A program made the position numbers and the translations under genes. Shown here piece after piece: positions 1-8,198 of a stretch of DNA of 64,000 bases. Source of the DNA: Bosea sp. ANAM02. GTDB lineage: Bacteria > Pseudomonadota > Alphaproteobacteria > Rhizobiales > Beijerinckiaceae. Position 1 is the first letter of the stretch. Each line of letters starts with the position of its first letter. The DNA is taken from NCBI RefSeq assembly GCF_011764485.1, contig NZ_AP022848.1, positions 124,001-188,000 of the forward strand, in the 5' to 3' direction. Below the pieces are notes generated by a model, which saw only the letters and a program-made list of their open reading frames with translations, made no database searches and had not been told where the DNA came from.

Positions 1-262
1 TCACCGGGACGTTGTTGATGATGGAGACGCCGAGATCGCCCTGGAGCAGGCGCCCGATATAGATCGCGAACTGCTTCCACAGCGGTTCGTTGAGGCCGAG
101 TTCCTGGCGGATCGCCTCGACCACGTCCTGCGTCGCGGTCGGGCCGGCGCGAACCTGTGCCGGGTCGGTCGGCACGACCTGCATCAGCAGGAAGCCGATC
201 AGCAGCACGCCGAACAGGACCGGCAGGACCAGCAGCAGCCTTTGCATCGTATGTTTGAGCAT
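1..262 (-). CDS. ABC transporter permease, DppB/OppB type (3' part cut by window edge)
   Basis: N-terminal 87 residues of an inner-membrane permease of the dipeptide/oligopeptide/nickel ABC family; the rest lies left of position 1. The visible part has a first membrane segment at about residues 9-30, then a periplasmic stretch with DPAQVRAG, ELGLNEPLWKQF and LLQGDLGVSI, which matches the family pattern of DP, a GL-x-x-P motif and GDLG-S. The ATG at 262 lies 15 nt after the amidohydrolase stop, so both are probably one transcript. The likely job is import of a small peptide or amide that the amidohydrolase then processes; the substrate is not readable from sequence. Confidence 0.85.
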   Translation of the reverse strand, partial: MLKHTMQRLLLVLPVLFGVLLIGFLLMQVVPTDPAQVRAGPTATQDVVEAIRQELGLNEPLWKQFAIYIGRLLQGDLGVSIINNVPV

Positions 263-277
263 CGCGGGCGTCCCGGC

Positions 278-1924
278 CTATTGCGCGGCAGCCGCGAGCT
301 GGCCGTGCCGGTCGAAGACGACCTCGCCGCCGAGCAGGGTCAGGTCGCAGCGCACGTCGTTCTCGACCTGCGCGACCGGGATCGCGAAGATGTCCTGCGA
401 GAGCACGGCGATGTCGGCGAGTTGGCCGGGCACCAGCCGCCCGAGCCTGTCCTCGGCGAACTGGGTATAGGCGCCGAGCAGCGTGTAGGCGTGGACGGCC
501 TCCGCCATGCTCAGCTTCTCGGCGCCGCCGATCTCGGTATGGCGCTTGGTCTGGCGGGTGACCATCGTGAACAGATTCTTGAACGGATCGGTGGCACAGA
601 CCGGCGCGTCCGAGCTCGCCGCGGCATGCAGGCCGCCATCGAGCCATTTGCGCATCGGATAGGAGGCGCCGGCGCGCTCCTCGCCCAGATTGATCACATA
701 GAGATCGCCGAACTCGTAGATGAAGGCCGGCTGCGGCACCGGATCGATGCCGGCGGCGGCCATGCGCGCGAGCTGGCCGTCGGTCAGGAAGCCGCAATGC
801 TCGATGCGGTGGCGGCGGCCCTTGATCGGATGTTCCGGGCTGTCGGCCTTTTCCATGCCGGAGAGCACCTGCTCGATCGCGGCATCGCCGATCGCATGGA
901 TGGCGAGCTGATAGCCGAGTTCGTGGTAGTGCCGGAGATAGCGGTGCATGTCGGCATCGGAATAGATGAAGATGCCCCGGTTATCGGGATCGCCGACGCG
1001 GTAGGGCTCGCTCATCGCGGCGGTCAGACCGCCGGCACTCCCGTCGCCGAAGACCTTCATCGCGCCGTAGCGCAGGAGGCCGGTCTCGCGGCCGAAACGG
1101 TAGCCCGCCGCATACGCCTCGTCGCCGATGCCGTCGGCATTGCCGTAGATGCAGACCCAGGTGCGGACCGGCAGAGTGCCGGCGCGCGCGACCTCCTCAT
1201 AGGCCTCGATCTCGGCCATACCGGCGCCCATGCCGACGCCGGCATCCATCACGCTGGTGAAGCCCTGCGCGAGCATGTAGTGCCCGGCCTTCTCGATCGC
1301 GGCTTTCAGCTCCGCCATGCCGGGCTTCGGCATCGCCTCGACGATCAGGCGCATGGCGCTCTCGGCGAGCAGGCCGGTCAGCTTGTTGTCGCGGCGCTCG
1401 ATCAGGCCGCCATCGGGGCTCGGCGTGTTGTGGCCGATCCCGGCCGCCGCCATGGCGCGGGTGTTGACGACGCCGACATGGCCGCAGGTGCGCTTGATAT
1501 AGACTGGGTTGTCGGGCGCGACGCGGTCGAGCTCCTCGGCTGTGGGATGGCGGGCCTCGGCCAGCTCGTTATGGTCGTAGCCGCGGCCGGTGACCCATTC
1601 GCCGGGCTTCTTGCCCTTCACCGCGGCGGCGATGCGGCGCAGGATCTCGTCGATGCTGTTGACGCCCTCCTCGGGGCGCAGGTTGACCTCGCTCATCGCG
1701 AGGCCGAGCGGCAGCAGATGCATATGGGCGTCGTTCAGGCCGGGAATGGCGACGCGACCGGCGAGGTCGACGACCTTCGTCGCAGGTCCCTGCAAGGCGA
1801 CGATCTCGGCGGCCGTACCGGCTGCCAGAACCTTCCCCCCGCCGATCGCCAGGGCTTCCGCGAAGCCTTCCGCCAAGCCGCAGAAGATGCGGCCATTCAA
1901 CAAAACGGTCTCGGCTTGCGTCAT
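278..1924 (-). CDS. amidohydrolase family 3 (YtcJ-like) metal-dependent hydrolase
   Basis: A 548-residue cytoplasmic TIM-barrel hydrolase of the amidohydrolase superfamily, family 3. The metal-binding HxH is in NDAHMHL (residues 64-70). Later metal and catalytic signatures are IHAIGD, RIEHCG and ASSDAP, followed by a C-terminal beta-sandwich with GRLVPGQLADIAVLS, typical of this family. Length fits YtcJ-like proteins (about 530-560). The substrate cannot be assigned; relatives act on N-substituted amides and related compounds. It is first in a - strand unit with a DppB-type permease 15 nt downstream, and it faces an XRE-cupin regulator that may control it. Confidence 0.88.
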   Translation of the reverse strand: MTQAETVLLNGRIFCGLAEGFAEALAIGGGKVLAAGTAAEIVALQGPATKVVDLAGRVAIPGLNDAHMHLLPLGLAMSEVNLRPEEGVNSIDEILRRIAAAVKGKKPGEWVTGRGYDHNELAEARHPTAEELDRVAPDNPVYIKRTCGHVGVVNTRAMAAAGIGHNTPSPDGGLIERRDNKLTGLLAESAMRLIVEAMPKPGMAELKAAIEKAGHYMLAQGFTSVMDAGVGMGAGMAEIEAYEEVARAGTLPVRTWVCIYGNADGIGDEAYAAGYRFGRETGLLRYGAMKVFGDGSAGGLTAAMSEPYRVGDPDNRGIFIYSDADMHRYLRHYHELGYQLAIHAIGDAAIEQVLSGMEKADSPEHPIKGRRHRIEHCGFLTDGQLARMAAAGIDPVPQPAFIYEFGDLYVINLGEERAGASYPMRKWLDGGLHAAASSDAPVCATDPFKNLFTMVTRQTKRHTEIGGAEKLSMAEAVHAYTLLGAYTQFAEDRLGRLVPGQLADIAVLSQDIFAIPVAQVENDVRCDLTLLGGEVVFDRHGQLAAAAQ

Positions 1925-2145
1925 CGGCCCGGATTACCCTGCTTTCCCTGTTGAATTCTCGTCGCGAGGCATTGGCGCGGCAGCAGTCTTCGGCAAGCAT
2001 CTCCCGTGCCATGAGCGCAGCGATGCGCGCCCATGCAGCCCTATCGTGTCGAATGGGGGATCTGATCTGGACGGTGTGCTTTGGACGCGAAAACTATGCC
2101 ACTCCGCCGGTTCCCCATGACACTATTTTCTTATTGGCTTTCCGG

Positions 2146-2169
2146 GAGCATTGCTCAGAATATTGAGCA
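2146..2169. promoter_or_regulatory. candidate operator: three TGAGCA-type half-sites in a divergent promoter region
   Basis: The 325-nt gap 1925-2249 between the divergent amidohydrolase and XRE-cupin genes holds GAGCA (2146-2150), TGCTCA (2152-2157) and TGAGCA (2164-2169). The last two form the inverted repeat TGCTCAGAATATTGAGCA with 6-bp arms. An AT-rich stretch (2123-2140) precedes them. The position suggests binding by the adjacent XRE regulator. I saw nothing else recognisable in the gap. Confidence 0.4.
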
Positions 2170-2249
2170 TGGCAAGGGCCGTCGAGCAGGCGGCCCCTGC
2201 ATGACGCGCAGGCAGGACAAGGCGCGCAGAACGGGGAAACGGAGCGGTC

Positions 2250-2828
2250 ATGAGCTTTGACGTCGGCGGAAGGCTGAAGGAAATCCGAGTCGCGGCCGGG
2301 CTTTCCCAGCGCGAGCTCGCAGCCCGCTCCGGCGTGACCCACAGCCTGATCTCGCTGATCGAGCAGAATCGCAACAGCCCCTCGGTCGCGTCGCTGCGCA
2401 AGATCCTCGACGGCATCCCGATGACGATGGTGAATTTTTTTGACGAAGCCCGGACGCCGCGCGACAAGGTCTTCTTCGAGGCTCCGGACCTGCTCGACCT
2501 GACCTCGCGCCTGCATCAGGTCAATGGCGGCGAGAGCCGGGGCCGGATGTCCTTCCGCCAGGTCGGGGATGCCCAGGCCCATAACCTGCAGATTCTCCAC
2601 GAATCCTACGATCCCGGCGCCGATACCGGCGCGGCGATGCTCAAGCACGAGTCCCATGAGGGCGGCGTGGTCCTGTCCGGCGAGCTCGAGATCACCGTCG
2701 GCGATCAGATCAAGGTGCTGAAGCCGGGCGACGCCTATCTCTTCGACAGCCGCATCCCGCATCGCTACCGCAATATCGGGACGGAGCGCTGCATCGTCGT
2801 GAGCGCCTGCACGCCGCCTTATCTCTGA
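2250..2828 (+). CDS. XRE-family transcriptional regulator with C-terminal cupin domain (PuuR-like)
   Basis: A 192-residue DNA-binding regulator. Residues 5-65 form a helix-turn-helix (GLSQRELAARSGVTHSLISL is the recognition region, followed by NSPSVASLRKIL). Residues about 110-190 are a small-molecule-binding cupin barrel (HESHEGGVVLSGELEITVG, then LKPGDAYLFDSRIPHRYRN). This domain pair is typical of regulators of amine, amino-acid or peptide catabolism such as PuuR. It is transcribed away from the amidohydrolase/ABC permease unit and probably senses a substrate or product of that pathway. The ATG at 2250 follows a purine-rich GGGGAAACGGAG. Confidence 0.88.
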   Translation: MSFDVGGRLKEIRVAAGLSQRELAARSGVTHSLISLIEQNRNSPSVASLRKILDGIPMTMVNFFDEARTPRDKVFFEAPDLLDLTSRLHQVNGGESRGRMSFRQVGDAQAHNLQILHESYDPGADTGAAMLKHESHEGGVVLSGELEITVGDQIKVLKPGDAYLFDSRIPHRYRNIGTERCIVVSACTPPYL

Positions 2829-2895
2829 CTTGACCCGACATGCGAGTCCTCAGGACGAGGGCTGAGGGAGTTCCAGACGATAGCCAAGCTCCAAG

Positions 2896-2922
2896 GACGC
2901 GCGTCGCATTGCGACGCGCGTC
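2896..2922 (+). terminator. perfect 12-bp hairpin, terminator-like
   Basis: GACGCGCGTCGC (2896-2907) and GCGACGCGCGTC (2911-2922) are perfectly complementary with an ATT loop. The hairpin lies 67 nt after the XRE-cupin stop and before the AraC gene. There is no U-tract, so it may be a weak terminator or a protein-binding palindrome. The rest of 2829-3006 is AT-rich towards the AraC start. Confidence 0.4.
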
Positions 2923-3006
2923 AACCTTAGAATTCATTTAAACTATTGATATTATTTGATTTTTACTCCGGTATCCGATAAGCATCGCCTCCTCACCGAG
3001 GTCACG

Positions 3007-3870
3007 ATGCAAGCCGATTCCAGCTCCATTCAGAAATCCGCCACGAGCCTGGAGCTGTTCTCGCGCAATCTCTCGCTCTCCGCCGGCACCTTCCTGATCC
3101 AGGAAGGCGAGCGGATCGTCGGCCCGATGCGGCCGGGCCTCAAGGTCGCTGTCATGCTCGAAGGCCGGCAGGCGCTGGAGCTCGACAATCGCCCGGCCGT
3201 GCTGCTCGATGGGCCGACGGTGCTCGTCGCGGCCAATGGCGGCGAGCATACGCAGCAACGGACAGGCCTTGCCGACGGCGCGCTGCGCTGCGCGCTGATG
3301 CAGTTCGATTTCGATTTCGTCGCACGTGAATTCGGGGCGGATGTCGCCAGGGCGGCGCGCCTCGCCTGCTCCGACGATGCCGGCTTCTGGGTGCGCCCGG
3401 CCGACGCGCCGATCCGCTCGCTCGCGCTGCAGATGGCGGAATGCCCGGTCGGCGAGGCGCTGCGCCCGCTCTATCTCGCCGGCAAGGCGCTGGAGCTCGG
3501 CGCCCTCGTGCTGGACCGGATGCTTGGGGAGCGGCCCGTCCGCCCGGCAAGGCTCAATCCGCGCCTGCGCGAGCAAATCCATGCCGCGCGCGACCGCCTG
3601 CTCGAAACCCTGCAGGAGCCGCCGGGCCTGGCCGAGCTTGCGCGCGAATGCGGCCTCAACCCGACCAAGCTCACCTCGGCCTTCCGGACCGAGTTCGGCG
3701 CCAGCGTCTTCGAATACCTGCAGGAGCAGCGCCTGCAGCAGGCCTATGCGCTGATCGCGAGCGGAGAGGCCAGCGTCGCCGTCGCCGCCTTCCAGGTCGG
3801 CTACAGCCCGGCACATTTCTCCGGGCTGTTCCGCAAGCGCTTCGGCGTCGCTCCGAGCTCGCTGCGCTGA
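3007..3870 (+). CDS. AraC-family transcriptional regulator of siderophore uptake (PchR-like)
   Basis: A 287-residue activator with an N-terminal ligand-sensing region and a C-terminal double helix-turn-helix of about 90 residues: LAELARECGLNPTKLTSAF, then VAVAAFQVGYSPAHFSGLF and RKRFGVAP. Position directly before a TonB-dependent receptor is typical of PchR/FpvR-type regulators that bind the incoming iron-siderophore and activate its own uptake genes. The ATG at 3007 is chosen because GAGGT sits 4 nt upstream; an in-frame TTG at 2956 would add 17 residues with no good ribosome site. The direct repeats in front of the receptor gene are its likely target. Confidence 0.87.
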   Translation: MQADSSSIQKSATSLELFSRNLSLSAGTFLIQEGERIVGPMRPGLKVAVMLEGRQALELDNRPAVLLDGPTVLVAANGGEHTQQRTGLADGALRCALMQFDFDFVAREFGADVARAARLACSDDAGFWVRPADAPIRSLALQMAECPVGEALRPLYLAGKALELGALVLDRMLGERPVRPARLNPRLREQIHAARDRLLETLQEPPGLAELARECGLNPTKLTSAFRTEFGASVFEYLQEQRLQQAYALIASGEASVAVAAFQVGYSPAHFSGLFRKRFGVAPSSLR

Positions 3871-3919
3871 TTCAGGCCATGAATCCGCTCCGCAGTTCTT
3901 GCCTGGACGCGTTCGAAAC

Positions 3920-3951
3920 GCGACCGAAAGAAATACTGCCGCGATCGAAAG
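3920..3951 (+). promoter_or_regulatory. candidate AraC-family operator: two direct repeats 21 bp apart
   Basis: GCGACCGAAAG (3920-3930) and GCGATCGAAAG (3941-3951) differ at one base and are exactly 21 bp apart, two helical turns. Tandem direct half-sites on one DNA face are the usual arrangement for AraC-family activators. They lie between the AraC gene (ends 3870) and the TonB-receptor start (4035), so the regulator probably binds here. Not tested. Confidence 0.5.
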
Positions 3952-4034
3952 CCAAGCGCGTTGCCGCTCCGGCAGCCTTCCTGAAAGAACCCCGCAGACG
4001 AGGGCGCACAGGCGCCAGGGGCAGGAATGCAGGC

Positions 4035-6230
4035 ATGATCGGGATCAACAGCAGCAATCGCGCGATGGGACGGGCCGGCGTGGCCCTGGTCGCCCTTCTC
4101 GCCGGCGGAGCCGGCACCGCACTGGCGCAGAACGCACAACAGCAATCGGCCAACACCGCGATCGGCCTCGACACGATCGAGGTCCAGGGCGAGCGCGCGA
4201 GCGGGCCGGTCAACGGCTATGTCGCCCGCCGCAGCGAGACCGCGACCAAGACCGACTCGCCGATCATGGAGACGCCGCAGTCGATCACCGTGGTCACGCG
4301 CGACCAGATGGACGACCAGGGCGCGACCACGGTCAGCCAGGCCCTGCGCTACAGCGCCGGCGTTCTCGGCGAAACGCGCCTGTCCTCCGGCGGCCGCTAT
4401 GACAGCGTCTTCATCCGCGGCTTCGGCGGCGCGGGATCGGGCGCCGGCTTCGTCAACAATCTCGACGGCCTGCGTTATCTGCGCGGCGTCAACTTCCTCG
4501 TGCCGTCCTTCGAGCCCTGGGGTCTCGAACGGGTCGAGGTGCTGCGCGGCCCGTCCTCCGTGGTGTTCGGACAGGTGAAGCCCGGCGGTCTGGTCAACAT
4601 GGTCAGCAAGCGGCCGCGGGACGAGAAGCACGGCGAAATGCAGCTCCGCATCGGCAATCGGCAGCGGGCCGAGATGGCCTTCGACATCGGCGGGCCGATC
4701 GACCCGCAGAAGACCTGGCTCTATCGCGTGGTCGGGCTCGGCCGCACCGCCGACACGCAGGTCGACAACACGCAGGACCAGCGCATCTTCATCGCGCCCT
4801 CCGTCACGTACCGGCCGAACGGCGCGACGACCTTCACGCTGATGGCGTCGTTCCAGCGCGATCCCGAGACCGGCTTCTACGGCTTCATCCCGGCGGTCGG
4901 CACCGTCCTGCCGAGCCGGGCCGGCCGCATCCATAGCGAGTTCTTCCCCGGCGAGCCGCGTTTCGAGGGCTATAGCCGCAACCAGGCCAATCTCGGCTGG
5001 GCCTTCGAGCATCGCTTCAACGACGTCCTCACCTTCCGCCAGAACGTGCGGGTCTCCGACCTCGAATCGCGCTTCCGGACCGTCGCGGTCGGCGGCATCG
5101 CCGCCGACCAGAAGACGCTGATGCGCCGCGTGACGATGTCGAACGAGAAGGCGCGCACCGCCGGCATCGACAACCAGCTCCAGGCCGATTTCCGCACGGG
5201 GCCGCTGACCCACAAGGTCCTGTTCGGCGTCGACGGATACTGGACGGACGGCGCCGCCTTCACCGGCGCCGGCGGCACGGTGCAGACGCTCGACTTCACC
5301 AACCCGATCTATGGGCGCCTGCCCTTCGCCCTGCCCGCGCTGGCCGGCACGAAGCAGACCACGGCTCAGTACGGCATCTATCTCCAGGACCAGATCAAGC
5401 TCGACCGGCTCTCGCTGCTGGTGGGCGGCCGCTTCGACCGGGCCGAGGCCCGCACCCGGGCGATGAGCACCGGCGTGCTGACCAAGCAGGATGACACCGC
5501 GCGCACCGGCCGCGTCGCGCTGATGTACAATTTCGACAACGGCTTCGCGCCCTATGCCAGCTACTCGACCTCGTTCGATCCGCAGGCGGGCACGACCTTC
5601 GCCGGCACGCCGTTCAAGCCGACCGAGGGCGAGCAGTTCGAGGCCGGCTTCAAATACGAGCCGCCGGGCATGAACGCCTTCCTGCAGGCCTCGGTCTACC
5701 AGCTCACCCAGACCAACGTCCCGACCACGGACCTCGCCCACCCGACCTTCCAGATCCAGACCGGCGAAGTCCGCGCTCGCGGCATCGAGGTCGAGGCGCG
5801 CGCGACCGTGTTCGAGAATCTCGACCTTGTCGCGGCCTATACCTATACCGATGCCGAGGTGACCAAGAGCAGCGGCGTCGACCTGCATAAGCGGCCGACG
5901 GTCGTGCCGCGCCATACCGCGGCGCTCTGGGGGCACTACACCTTCCGCACGGGCGTGCTCTCGGGCCTCGGCCTGGGCGCGGGCGTGCGCTATGTCGGCA
6001 GCGGCGCCGGCGACCCCGCCAACACCTTCTCGACGCCGGCCTATACGCTGGTCGATGCCGCGATCAGCTACGACCTCGCCGCGGCCAGCCCGGCGCTCAA
6101 GGGCTGGAAGGTTCAGGTCAACGCCCAGAACCTGTTCGACAAGGAGTATATCTCCGGCTGCTACGGCACGACGCAGTGCTCCTTCGGCCTGCGCCGCACG
6201 GTCCTCGCGACGCTGTCCTATCGCTGGTGA
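4035..6230 (+). CDS. TonB-dependent siderophore receptor
   Basis: A 731-residue outer-membrane receptor that imports an iron-siderophore using TonB energy. It begins with a signal peptide (hydrophobic VALVALLAGGAGTALA, cleavage near residue 35). A plug domain follows, with ETPQSITVVTRDQMDDQG, VSQALRYSAGV, VEVLRGPSSVVFGQ and PGGLVNMVSKRP. A 22-stranded barrel ends in the aromatic YRW. Two cysteines in the last extracellular region (SGCYGTTQCSFG) are common in ferrichrome/catecholate-type receptors. The frame is open further upstream, but ATG 4035 is preceded by AGGA and starts the signal peptide; ATG 4065 is an alternative. It heads a + strand unit with an esterase, a binding protein and a reductase. 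Confidence 0.93.
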   Translation: MIGINSSNRAMGRAGVALVALLAGGAGTALAQNAQQQSANTAIGLDTIEVQGERASGPVNGYVARRSETATKTDSPIMETPQSITVVTRDQMDDQGATTVSQALRYSAGVLGETRLSSGGRYDSVFIRGFGGAGSGAGFVNNLDGLRYLRGVNFLVPSFEPWGLERVEVLRGPSSVVFGQVKPGGLVNMVSKRPRDEKHGEMQLRIGNRQRAEMAFDIGGPIDPQKTWLYRVVGLGRTADTQVDNTQDQRIFIAPSVTYRPNGATTFTLMASFQRDPETGFYGFIPAVGTVLPSRAGRIHSEFFPGEPRFEGYSRNQANLGWAFEHRFNDVLTFRQNVRVSDLESRFRTVAVGGIAADQKTLMRRVTMSNEKARTAGIDNQLQADFRTGPLTHKVLFGVDGYWTDGAAFTGAGGTVQTLDFTNPIYGRLPFALPALAGTKQTTAQYGIYLQDQIKLDRLSLLVGGRFDRAEARTRAMSTGVLTKQDDTARTGRVALMYNFDNGFAPYASYSTSFDPQAGTTFAGTPFKPTEGEQFEAGFKYEPPGMNAFLQASVYQLTQTNVPTTDLAHPTFQIQTGEVRARGIEVEARATVFENLDLVAAYTYTDAEVTKSSGVDLHKRPTVVPRHTAALWGHYTFRTGVLSGLGLGAGVRYVGSGAGDPANTFSTPAYTLVDAAISYDLAAASPALKGWKVQVNAQNLFDKEYISGCYGTTQCSFGLRRTVLATLSYRW

Positions 6231-6238
6231 CGTCGCCG

Positions 6239-7078
6239 ATGCAGCCGAACAGCACTCCCGGCATCAGCCTCGCTCCCGTCATGCTGCCGCAGGCCTGGCA
6301 GCGCGGTTTCGAGGCACGGGACGGGTCGCGCTACCGGCTGCTGATCTCGGTGCCGGAGGGGACGCCTCCTGCACGCGGCTTTCCTGCCCTCGTGCTCGTC
6401 GACGGGCATGCCCTGTTCCCGCCGGCCGCCATGGCTGCCGGCCTGCAGGCGCAGCGTCCGGAAGCGACCAGCGTCGGGTCTGCCGTCGTGATCGGCATCG
6501 GCTATCCCGACGGGCGGCCCTTCGATGCCGAGCGGCGCCAGTGCGATCTCCTGCCGGTTCCCGGCGGGGCCGACCGATTCCTCGACATGATCGTCACCGA
6601 GCTGCTGCCGGCCGTGGCCGAGATCGCGCCGCTCGACCCGAGAAGGCACGCACTTGCCGGCCATTCCTATGGCGGACTCTTCGTCCTGCACGCGCTGTTC
6701 ACCCGACCCGGCCTGTTCGAGGCCCATGTCGCCGGCAGCCCGTCGATCTGGTGGCAGGACCGCGCCATCCTCGCGAGCGAGGACGCCTTCCGGCGCGGTG
6801 GTTCGGCTCCGGCCGGGCGGCTCCTGATCACGGTCGGCAGCCATGAACAGGCCCCCGCCCTCGCTGTCACGCCGCAGCGGGCAGAACGCCTCGCGCGGGC
6901 GCGGATGCGCGACAATGCCGCCGAGATGGCGGAACGGCTGTCTGCCTCGGGCCGCGTCGATTGCAGCTTCGTCGAATTCCCCGGCGAGAACCATGTCTCG
7001 GTGATCCTGCCGATGCTCGCGCGCACGATCGCTTTCACGCTCGCCGGTACGGCGCAGGACAAGGCGGCAGCGGCATGA
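6239..7078 (+). CDS. alpha/beta hydrolase, putative siderophore esterase (Fes/IroE-like, COG2819 type)
   Basis: A 279-residue alpha/beta hydrolase. The nucleophile elbow is GHSYGG and the C-terminal catalytic His is in GENHVSVI; the core also has FPALVLVDGHALFP and GIGYPDG. Members next to siderophore receptors (IroE, Fes, BesA) hydrolyse the imported siderophore to release iron, and that is the inferred role. No clear signal peptide, so it is probably cytoplasmic. The ATG at 6239 is 8 nt after the receptor stop; a GTG at 6227 overlapping that stop is an alternative. Its own stop overlaps the next start (ATGA), which indicates translational coupling. Confidence 0.78.
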   Translation: MQPNSTPGISLAPVMLPQAWQRGFEARDGSRYRLLISVPEGTPPARGFPALVLVDGHALFPPAAMAAGLQAQRPEATSVGSAVVIGIGYPDGRPFDAERRQCDLLPVPGGADRFLDMIVTELLPAVAEIAPLDPRRHALAGHSYGGLFVLHALFTRPGLFEAHVAGSPSIWWQDRAILASEDAFRRGGSAPAGRLLITVGSHEQAPALAVTPQRAERLARARMRDNAAEMAERLSASGRVDCSFVEFPGENHVSVILPMLARTIAFTLAGTAQDKAAAA

Positions 7079-8187
7079 TGCTCGACAGACGCGCATTGAT
7101 CCTGGCGGGCTTGAGCTGGCCTGCGCTGCCGGCCCTGGCTTCTTCTCCGGTCACCACGACCGATGTGCTCGGCCGCACCATCAGGCTCGCCGCACCGGCG
7201 AAGCGCATCGTGCTGGCGCAAGGGCGCCAGCTCAACGCGCTCGGCCTGATCCACCCCGATCCCGTCAGCATCCTCGCCGGCTGGGGCAGCGATCTCGAAC
7301 GGCAGAACCCCGACGGGCTCGCGCGCTACCGGGCGCGCTTCCCGGCCATCGACGCGCTGCCGCTCGTCGGCGACGGCGGCACCGCCGGCGGGTTCTCGCT
7401 GGAACAGGCGATCGCGCTGGGCCCCGATCTCGTCGTGCTCAGCAAATCGCTCGCCGGCACGCGCCGCGGCCCCGGCGATCTCGTCGAGAAGCTGGAAGCG
7501 GCCGGCATTCCCGTCGCGGTCGTCGATTTTTTCCTGGAACCGCTGCGCGACACCGTGCCGAGCCTCAGGGCGCTCGGCATCCTCACCGGCCAGCAGGAGC
7601 AGGCGGAAAAGCTGATCGCCTTCTACGAGCAGCGGATGAAGCGGATCGCCAGCCGGATCGCGGATGCGAAGCGCCCATCCATCTTCATCCACGCCCATGC
7701 CGGCGGCTACGATTGCTGCATGACGGCCGGGCAGGGCACGTTCAACGAATTCATCCAGGCAGCGGGTGGGCGGAATATCGCCGCTGCGATGCTGCCGGGC
7801 GCGACCGGACAGATCGGTCTCGAACAGCTCATCGGCGCCGACCCGGATGTCTATGTCGCGACCGGCGGTACACATCTCGCCAAGCTCGGCGGGCTCGTGC
7901 TCGGCCTCGGCGTCAGCGAGTCGGATGCGGCCGAGAGCTTCGCCAAGCTCGTCGGCACGCCGTCGCTCAAGATGCTCAGCGCCATTGAGAAGCGCCGCGC
8001 CTTCGGCTTCTGGCACCTGTTCAACGATACCCCGCTGCACGTCGTCGCGATCGAGGCGCTGGCGAAATGGCTCCACCCGGAGCGCTTCGCCGATATCGAC
8101 CCGGCCACGACGCTCGCGGAGGGCGCGCGCTTCTCGGCGATCCCGCTCGACGGAACGCTCTGGATCGCGGCGCCGCACAAGCCTTGA
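7075..8187 (+). CDS. ABC transporter substrate-binding protein, iron-siderophore type (FepB/BtuF fold), copy 1
   Basis: A 370-residue periplasmic binding protein of the iron-complex class. The signal peptide spans about residues 1-22 (LILAGLSWPALPALAS). The mature part has VLGRTIRLAAPAKRIVLAQG, GWGSDLERQNP, the Cys-Cys site GGYDCCMTAGQ, FIQAAGGRNIA and GADPDVYVATGG. It overlaps the esterase stop by ATGA and is followed 11 nt later by the reductase. This operon has no permease or ATPase, so it probably shares the FecCD-type transporter encoded at 11.1-13.0 kb. It is clearly related to the binding protein at 12979-14115. Confidence 0.85.
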   Translation: MMLDRRALILAGLSWPALPALASSPVTTTDVLGRTIRLAAPAKRIVLAQGRQLNALGLIHPDPVSILAGWGSDLERQNPDGLARYRARFPAIDALPLVGDGGTAGGFSLEQAIALGPDLVVLSKSLAGTRRGPGDLVEKLEAAGIPVAVVDFFLEPLRDTVPSLRALGILTGQQEQAEKLIAFYEQRMKRIASRIADAKRPSIFIHAHAGGYDCCMTAGQGTFNEFIQAAGGRNIAAAMLPGATGQIGLEQLIGADPDVYVATGGTHLAKLGGLVLGLGVSESDAAESFAKLVGTPSLKMLSAIEKRRAFGFWHLFNDTPLHVVAIEALAKWLHPERFADIDPATTLAEGARFSAIPLDGTLWIAAPHKP

Positions 8188-8198
8188 CGGAGACCATC

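Noticed and set aside
242..1954. A 570-codon open frame on the + strand opposite the amidohydrolase
   Set aside because: It has no recognisable domain, while the - strand frame has all amidohydrolase motifs. High GC content leaves long antisense frames open.
3441..4034. Upstream extension of the TonB receptor frame through the AraC gene
   Set aside because: The extension overlaps a conserved regulator in another frame, and a signal peptide with ribosome site begins at 4035.
3871..4034. Possible cobalamin riboswitch before the TonB receptor
   Set aside because: No B12-box-like conserved segment is visible, and the neighbouring reductase and esterase point to siderophores.
3801..5936. A 711-codon - strand frame opposite the TonB receptor
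   Set aside because: Low-complexity, His/Arg/Asp-rich translation typical of an antisense shadow; the + strand protein is a clear receptor.
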